NCBI GenBank assembly: GCA_964433975.1
Contig: CAYSSS010000012.1
Coordinates: 1-34,255 of the forward strand
DNA length: 34,255 nucleotides
Direction: 5' to 3'
Source of the DNA: 2-01-FULL-45-10 sp964433975
GTDB lineage: Bacteria; Omnitrophota; Gorgyraeia; 2-01-FULL-45-10
The notes under the pieces are model-generated. The model had not been told where the DNA came from. It was given only the letters and a program-made list of their open reading frames with translations, and did not search any database. The position numbers and the translations under genes were made by a program. Below, one piece after another: positions 29,901 to 34,255 of the stretch (its first letter is position 1; every line of letters begins with the position of its first letter).

Positions 29901-30874
29901 ATAATACCGTAGTTGTGGATGATAGAGATCAAGCGGTGCCTTTAATGCAAGATGACCCATTTGGGTGGAAAATGAAGGCAGATGCAAAACTTGTTGAGTT
30001 AAAGCAAGGAAAATTATTTGATTTTGTTTGTGCGACGCATGATGGGTATAAAAATCTTAAGCAATCCATAGTGCACCAAAGAAGCTTCCTATTCATCAAA
30101 CATAAATATTGGGTGATGACTGATTCATTTTTTGGAACAGGGAAACATAAGTTTGATACTTATTTTCATTTTAGGCCCACCAAAGTCATCTTTGACAAAG
30201 AAAATGGGCTGTTTAGAACGCAGGATGATTTTGCAAATATCGCAGTGATACCGCTTGATATTGATAAATTGCAATCCGAAATCGTAATCGGCGAGACTAC
30301 GCCTGCCCAGGGATGGGTCTCCAATAAATACGATGAAAAAATAGAAGCACCTGTTTTAAAATGCTCAAACATATTTGAGGCACCCGTCAGATTTGATACT
30401 GTACTTTTTCCGTTCAATTCCAAAGAGCTTCCAAAAATAAAGGTTATTGAAGTGAGCGTTTTTGATAAAAATGCGAAAGAAGCATTGCCTTTGGATTCAC
30501 GATGTTTTAAAGTTGAAAAAGGCGATAAGGTTGAGCACATTTTAATCTCTAAAGAAAATAATATAAAATATTTTAATGGTTTTAGGACTGATGCAAAAGC
30601 ACTTTTTATAAGCAAATATAAGAACGATACAATTAATGAGATCATCATTTTAAATGGGTCTTTTTTGGAGGAAAAGGAAAATAATATATTACGAAGTGAT
30701 AGTGTACTATCTTTTTTGGAGATCATGTATTTAAATGCAAGAATTGAGATAAATATGTCAGAAAGAGCGTTTCTTAAACTATCAGGTATATTTTGCAATA
30801 AAGCATTGGAAATCTTTGCAAATAATAAAATAATAGATTTTGAAGAATACCCCGTTTCCGTATCTTATGATTAA
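26954..30874 (+). CDS. flippase fused to a heparinase II/III-type lyase
   Basis: 1306 aa in one uninterrupted frame. Residues ~1-480 are a Wzx-type flippase with 12-14 TM segments (GEFFVMASGIISFPILTRLF; then LGDRYIIQYFLGLRETGIYS and AVPKYGIIGAAFTTALSYVF). A basic linker of ~60-90 residues follows (SRFKYYKEKYFTGKVSIIKN). Residues ~575-1170 are a heparinase II/III-like protein: an alpha-toroid domain (WELNRHQYLLSLAKAYRYTK, then SIREYSNNHLIGEAASL) and the beta-sandwich with GHGHADALSFE (residues 940-950), LLVDPGTYTYNG and FRGTSAHNTVVVDDRDQ. Each part is full length and has its motifs. The lyase would stay on the cytoplasmic or membrane side unless the last TM count is odd. No ribosome site; AT-rich. 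Confidence 0.85.
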   Translation: MSNIKKLLRHYSHYSIGEFFVMASGIISFPILTRLFSQSDYGQMSIVSLTLSLGTILATGGLAQSSVRYFEEFSQNKRDGSVDTFYSTLLLTAVFLPLVVIGIFIFASFTVLPRILDNATLLLLRFVAIMIFLRNLTKLMMSFYRVEQKIFLYNFIYVLQKYLALVLSIGFILFLWKNLYGFYLGQIIGESIILALALLIFLTSGRFKYFRFSKSFFIEVLKFGFPLVLLNGSFIIFNLGDRYIIQYFLGLRETGIYSVGYNLAGYIESIVLTPLNVAIAPLYMKLWVEKGKEETARFLSQTMKYYIMVAVLIIFGLSAISKEVLLILAGSKFEAAHTVIPLVITGVMLYGAYYLCASALFIAKKTLFISLLVLSAAVLNIILNIFAVPKYGIIGAAFTTALSYVFLVIFTKLASNKYINVKIPYRVILKCIVIGFVMYYFLINAGILAENRIFSLFYKVISGTFIYFALLIFSDKKLREFIGHLFNGKSLLSRFKYYKEKYFTGKVSIIKNSKFIKKYLGIKKLTKNSVIKEIEKIRNYKFYFDDNELEEILDAIYVEYKDSKDQTLEEADEILSNKFRIFGFSFVSSEKLDWHMDYRSRKRWPDAFYKDIDITNLSHSIGDIKYPWELNRHQYLLSLAKAYRYTKDEGYANACFCHIQDWIKDNPVYRGINWLSGLEIGLRLISWAWTLNLLKDSKSMSGDQYIEISKSILEQVMFIDNHLSIREYSNNHLIGEAASLCIVGITFSEFIDSKRWIKKGLSILEGELDKQFSEDGVHKEKAVSYHLFVVDFYTQVVLLCKKNNIVVSEKLLQRLEKMCDFILYSARPDRFASMIGDSDDGQVLKISSEDKKDLKQILSTAAVLFKRPDFKKVAEKFSEKSLWLLGKNGFEEFSNLNENFPQNTTFNFKEGGFSFMRSGWEKDSLYSFFDVGDQGFGEAGHGHADALSFEIYAFGKPLLVDPGTYTYNGGPEWRNYFRGTSAHNTVVVDDRDQAVPLMQDDPFGWKMKADAKLVELKQGKLFDFVCATHDGYKNLKQSIVHQRSFLFIKHKYWVMTDSFFGTGKHKFDTYFHFRPTKVIFDKENGLFRTQDDFANIAVIPLDIDKLQSEIVIGETTPAQGWVSNKYDEKIEAPVLKCSNIFEAPVRFDTVLFPFNSKELPKIKVIEVSVFDKNAKEALPLDSRCFKVEKGDKVEHILISKENNIKYFNGFRTDAKALFISKYKNDTINEIIILNGSFLEEKENNILRSDSVLSFLEIMYLNARIEINMSERAFLKLSGIFCNKALEIFANNKIIDFEEYPVSVSYD

Positions 30875-30897
30875 CAGTTGATGAGGAGCGTTTTATT

Positions 30898-32127
30898 GTG
30901 AAAAAGGTTTTGATGATTGCATATTACTTTCCGCCAGTCGGGGGAAGCGGAGCCCAAAGAACTGTAAAGTTTGTAAAACATCTGGCTCAATTTGGTTGGG
31001 AAAGCAGTGTCCTGTCTATCGACAATCCAAAACATTACGAAATAGATGATAAAACATTCTTAAAAGATGTACCGGTTGCTACTAAGGTGTATCGATCTTG
31101 TCAATGGAATCCTTACGACATTGTGAAGTTTCCTGACAAGAAAACGGGTTGGATATTTCCAGCTATTATGAAAGGCATGAGCATAATTAAGCATGATAAT
31201 CCAAATATCATTTATTCGTCAAGTCCACCAATATCGGCTCACTTGATTGCACTATTTCTTAAAAAAATATTTAAGCTGCCATGGGTGGCTGATTTTAGAG
31301 ACCCATGGTATAGCAGTTGCTCTGAGAGAGACATCTCTAAAATAAATAGATTTGCCATCGCATCTGTTGAAAAACTAATCATTAAATGCGCCGATGTAGT
31401 TATCGCTAATACCGACCGTGCTACGGCGGACTATTTAAACCGATACAAAGCTATAGTTGATAAAATATACGTAATTCCTAATGGTTATGACGAAGCCGAT
31501 TTTCAGAATATCGAAGAAAAAAAAGATGAAAAGAATAATAAAAGAATGACTATATCTCATGTTGGGGAGTTTTACGAACGATCGAGAAATCCAAATAGTT
31601 TTTTACGAGCGGTTAGCGAGCTGGTTTCCAAGGACGTTTCAAAACGCAATGAAATACAAATTAATTTTGTTGGAGGCGGAGATTATACTAAATCCTCAGA
31701 ATTCGATTCAATTATTGAAACAAATAATTTGGGATCTATAGTTAATTGCATTGATTATGTTGCACATAACGAATCGTTAGGCTATCTGCATTCTTCTGAT
31801 CTGCTATTACTGTTAGTTTCCAAAGGCGGGCCCTTTCAGGTGCCTGCCAAAACATATGAGTACCTCCGCTGTGGCCGCCCCATTCTGGCTCTATCAGATG
31901 ATGGTGCATCAAAAGATTTATTAGATAAGCTAAATGTAACGGCTGTGGTTGATTATGATGACATTCAAGGTATCAAGTCTGAATTAATCAGGTTTTACAA
32001 GGATTACAAAGAAGGAGTACTCTCAAAAAAAATTCAATATAATGGGATTGACTTATTCGACCGGAAAAAATTAACTGAAAAGCTTGTAGGAGTATTTGAA
32101 AAAATATTATGCAGAAAAAACATATAA
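30898..32127 (+). CDS. GT4-family glycosyltransferase
   Basis: 409 aa GT-B fold. The N-terminal acceptor domain starts VLMIAYYFPPVGGSGAQRTV. Middle features are IIYSSSPPISAHLIALFL and PWVADFRDPW. The donor domain has VIPNGYDEADF, MTISHVGEFYERSRNP and the C-terminal VPAKTYEYLRCGRPILALSD, where the Glu is the usual GT4 nucleotide-binding residue. It would add a sugar to the lipid-linked repeat unit; donor unknown. GTG start with GATGAGGAG about ten bases upstream. The 3' end overlaps the 2-epimerase gene by 19 bases. Confidence 0.87.
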   Translation: MKKVLMIAYYFPPVGGSGAQRTVKFVKHLAQFGWESSVLSIDNPKHYEIDDKTFLKDVPVATKVYRSCQWNPYDIVKFPDKKTGWIFPAIMKGMSIIKHDNPNIIYSSSPPISAHLIALFLKKIFKLPWVADFRDPWYSSCSERDISKINRFAIASVEKLIIKCADVVIANTDRATADYLNRYKAIVDKIYVIPNGYDEADFQNIEEKKDEKNNKRMTISHVGEFYERSRNPNSFLRAVSELVSKDVSKRNEIQINFVGGGDYTKSSEFDSIIETNNLGSIVNCIDYVAHNESLGYLHSSDLLLLLVSKGGPFQVPAKTYEYLRCGRPILALSDDGASKDLLDKLNVTAVVDYDDIQGIKSELIRFYKDYKEGVLSKKIQYNGIDLFDRKKLTEKLVGVFEKILCRKNI

Positions 32128-33233
32128 AAATAATAATTGTAGCTGGGGCACGTCCAAATTTTATGAAAATTGCTCCGATAATAAAAGAAATAAAAAAAAC
32201 AAACAACATATCCTACATGTTAGTTCATACTGGGCAACACTATGACAAAAACATGTCGGAAACTTTCTTCAAAGATTTGTCGATCCCCAGCCCTGATTTC
32301 AACCTCTGTGTTGGCTCCGGAACCCACGCACGCCAAACAGCTGAAATAATGGTGAGATTTGAGGACGTATTATTAAATAATAAACCCGATTTAGTTATGG
32401 TGGTTGGAGATGTGAATTCTACATTAGGGTGTTCAATAGTCGCGTCGAAAATGCGCATACCGGTTGCTCATGTCGAAGCAGGATTGAGAAGCTTTGACAT
32501 GTCCATGCCCGAAGAGATCAACAGGATAGTAACGGACAGAATCTCCGATATTCTATTTACTACCTGTGAAGACGCAAATTTCAATCTGATGAAAGAGGGT
32601 GTGGACAGAAAGAACATATATTTTGTTGGGAATGTCATGATAGATACTTTAATGAATTTTGCGAGTGAAGCAAAAAAATCATCAATTCATAGACGTCTAA
32701 ATCTTTCGAATAAAAAATATGCGCTTGTAACCTTGCATAGACCGTCAAATGTCGATGAAATTGAAAGTATTAACCAAATTTTATCCGCTCTTCAAGAAAT
32801 ACAGAAGTATACAACCGTTGTATTTCCTATCCATCCAAGGACCAGGCAAAAACTTGCAAAAAATAAAATATATAAGAAGAATATCAAGAGTAGTATGATT
32901 TTTACTGAACCATTATCGTATCTTGATTTTCTATGTTTAATGATGAGATCTGCTTTTGTAATTACAGATTCCGGCGGAATACAAGAAGAGACGACAGTCC
33001 TGTCCATTCCATGCCTCACCGTAAGAAATAATACAGAAAGGCCTGTAACAATAACTTGCGGAACGAATACTTTAGTTGGAACATCAAAGCGTAAAATAGT
33101 GGCAGAGGCTAGAAAAATACTTAATAATGAATATAATAAGTGTGGGAAGCCTATGTTGTGGGATGGAAGTTCGGCTAAAAGAATTATAAAAATACTTTCT
33201 CGGATAGATTACTCTAGATTTTATAAAAGATGA
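32109..33233 (+). CDS. wecB: UDP-N-acetylglucosamine 2-epimerase (non-hydrolysing)
   Basis: 374 aa, the usual length. Converts UDP-GlcNAc to UDP-ManNAc. GARPNFMKIAPIIKEI at the N-terminus, VHTGQHYDKNMSETFF, VVGDVNSTLGCSIVASKM, HVEAGLRSFDMSMPEEINR, then LVTLHRPSNVDE and the C-terminal TDSGGIQEETTVL are all WecB signatures. The ManNAc product could be oxidised by the dehydrogenase at 23255 to ManNAcA, an alternative to the GalNAcA route. It overlaps the preceding glycosyltransferase by 19 bases, so it is co-translated; no clear ribosome site. AT-rich composition like its neighbours. Confidence 0.93.
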   Translation: MQKKHIKIIIVAGARPNFMKIAPIIKEIKKTNNISYMLVHTGQHYDKNMSETFFKDLSIPSPDFNLCVGSGTHARQTAEIMVRFEDVLLNNKPDLVMVVGDVNSTLGCSIVASKMRIPVAHVEAGLRSFDMSMPEEINRIVTDRISDILFTTCEDANFNLMKEGVDRKNIYFVGNVMIDTLMNFASEAKKSSIHRRLNLSNKKYALVTLHRPSNVDEIESINQILSALQEIQKYTTVVFPIHPRTRQKLAKNKIYKKNIKSSMIFTEPLSYLDFLCLMMRSAFVITDSGGIQEETTVLSIPCLTVRNNTERPVTITCGTNTLVGTSKRKIVAEARKILNNEYNKCGKPMLWDGSSAKRIIKILSRIDYSRFYKR

Positions 33234-33240
33234 GAGATAT

Positions 33241-33312
33241 ATGATTGATCGGTACGAAACCATTCACATGATGTTTAGCGCATCAACGGTTACAATCAAG
33301 GAATACAGATGA
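33241..33312 (+). pseudogene. possible 23-codon remnant before the CapK-like gene
   Basis: MIDRYETIHMMFSASTVTIK followed by EYR and a TGA that overlaps the next ATG (ATGA). It begins eight bases after the wecB stop codon. The pattern resembles the opening of CBS-domain or nucleotidyltransferase proteins (SPDATIKEA-like) but ends at once, so it may be a decayed gene start or a small coupled ORF. Low certainty. Confidence 0.25.
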
Positions 33313-34255
33313 TTAATCACATATACGCGCACATATATAAGAATATAATATTTCCGCTTTACGAAACGGTTATTAAGCGGCGTAATATACTAAAATACCG
33401 CACTTTTCTGGAAAAGAGCCAGTGGTGGCCGTATGAAAAACTACAGGCATTCCAGTGGGAAGAGCTGACGAAACTATTGAAACACGCATATGAAAATGTA
33501 CCATATTGGCGAAAGCAAGTTGACAAATTGGGGTTGAAACCATCTGATATTAAAACATATGAGGATTTCTGCCGGATACCGACAACCGATAAAAAGAATA
33601 TACGTGAGAACTATGAGCAGATGCGGGCGGTTAATTATAGTGGCAAAACGTGCAAAAAATCCACAGGTGGCTCTACCGGGGAACCGCTGCATTTTGAATA
33701 CACGCCTGAAAGCTACGACTGGCGGGTCGCTGCCTCAAAGCGGGGATACTCATGGGCCGGATGCGAAGACGGTGTGAGACAAGCTTACATATGGGGTATA
33801 GCTATAGGTGAAGTACCTCCTCTCAAAAAACTGAAAGAAAAACAACATCATTCATTTTTGCGACAGAAGTATTTCAACTGTTTTGAGTTTAGTGAAAAGG
33901 AGATGGCCCGGGCAATTACTTCACTAAACCGTTATAAGCCAGAAATCATAGGCGGCTATACAAATCCGTTATACAGCTTCGCCAGATATGTCAAAGACCA
34001 TGCTAATATAAGTTTTAAGCCAAAAGCAGTTATATCGGCCGCTGAGGCATTGCATGAATTTCAACGTGAGAAAATACGCGCGGTCTTCGGGTGTCCGGTA
34101 TTTAATACCTACGGAAGTAGAGAATTTATGCTTATAGCAGCAGAATGTGAGGAGCATAAAGGAATGCATTTAAGTATAGAAAATCTGTTTGTAGAGATTT
34201 TAAAGGAAGATGGCCAGCTTTCAAAAAACGGAGAAATGGGCGAGATAGTTATAAC
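33309..34255 (+). CDS. CapK / phenylacetate-CoA-ligase-like adenylate-forming enzyme (3' end outside window)
   Basis: Open from ATG 33309 to the window end, 315 codons seen; the family is about 430-460 aa, so the C-terminal AMP-binding lid is missing here. It starts MINHIYAHIYKNIIFPLYET. EELTKLLKHAYENVPYWRKQ is the family N-terminal block. KKSTGGSTGEPL is the phosphate-binding loop of adenylate-forming enzymes, and NTYGSREFMLIAAEC carries the YGSxE adenine motif. CapK-like members occur in capsule and O-antigen clusters, where they may activate an acid (amino acid or acyl) for decoration of the polymer. The substrate is unknown. It closes the visible cluster and is somewhat less AT-rich than the genes before it. 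Confidence 0.87.
   Translation, partial: MINHIYAHIYKNIIFPLYETVIKRRNILKYRTFLEKSQWWPYEKLQAFQWEELTKLLKHAYENVPYWRKQVDKLGLKPSDIKTYEDFCRIPTTDKKNIRENYEQMRAVNYSGKTCKKSTGGSTGEPLHFEYTPESYDWRVAASKRGYSWAGCEDGVRQAYIWGIAIGEVPPLKKLKEKQHHSFLRQKYFNCFEFSEKEMARAITSLNRYKPEIIGGYTNPLYSFARYVKDHANISFKPKAVISAAEALHEFQREKIRAVFGCPVFNTYGSREFMLIAAECEEHKGMHLSIENLFVEILKEDGQLSKNGEMGEIVI

Noticed and set aside
1..34255. CRISPR array, transposase or integrase
   Set aside because: I looked for regularly spaced repeats and for transposase or integrase proteins and saw none; only short dispersed repeats are present.

Overview
The window reads as a chromosomal segment of a Gram-negative (diderm) bacterium. It carries LpxA, a beta-barrel porin ending in Phe, an outer-membrane polysaccharide export protein and AsmA-like envelope proteins. 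The mix of a translation elongation factor-like small protein, an alginate-export-type porin, a DUF3047 protein, a PEP-CTERM-locus-type ATPase and O-ligase, and dispersed palindromic repeats is what I would expect of the Omnitrophota (OP3) or a neighbouring candidate phylum. This assignment is inference, because no rRNA is present.

Left part (1-17.8 kb, mostly housekeeping and envelope, moderate GC): the 3' end of pyruvate phosphate dikinase, a sigma-70 factor overlapping apt, and a minus-strand tRNA-Arg(CCT) locus with a second, truncated 5'-half copy behind its promoter. Next come a large multi-branched inverted-repeat element, a PHP-domain hydrolase, and a porin with a structured leader. 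An envelope operon follows (DUF3047, HAMP membrane protein, LpxA), then a small operon (EF-Tu domain-II-like protein, 83-aa unknown, iron-sulfur-type flavoprotein). After these lie a monocistronic 121-aa membrane protein, a CheY-like receiver, a GlcD-like flavin oxidase, a duplicated glycine-zipper protein, a staphylococcal-type nuclease, a PAC2/AsmA/flippase operon, a Phd/RelE toxin-antitoxin pair, and rpoN on the minus strand.

Right part (18-34.3 kb): an exopolysaccharide cluster, all on the plus strand. It starts behind a good -24/-12 (sigma-54) promoter in the rpoN/EPS intergenic region. Its first ORF joins a MerR-like DNA-binding domain in frame to a Wza-type export protein. It continues with a Wzz-like co-polymerase, an ExeA-like ATPase, a CpsD-like kinase, a nucleotide-sugar 4-epimerase and 6-dehydrogenase (probably supplying a uronic or amino-uronic acid), a VanZ-like protein and an O-antigen polymerase/ligase. 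From about 26.2 kb base composition becomes clearly AT-rich: acetyltransferase, a 1306-aa flippase joined to a heparinase II/III-type lyase, a GT4 glycosyltransferase, UDP-GlcNAc 2-epimerase, and a CapK-type adenylate-forming enzyme cut by the window end.

Main items of interest: (i) the HTH-Wza ORF with a strong internal start, under an apparent sigma-54 promoter next to rpoN; (ii) the flippase-lyase fusion; (iii) dispersed repeats inserted in frame into protein genes (epimerase, VanZ tail); (iv) the half tRNA and adjacent structured element; (v) a leader ORF with hairpins before the porin; (vi) a nuclease gene whose signal peptide lies upstream of any canonical start codon.
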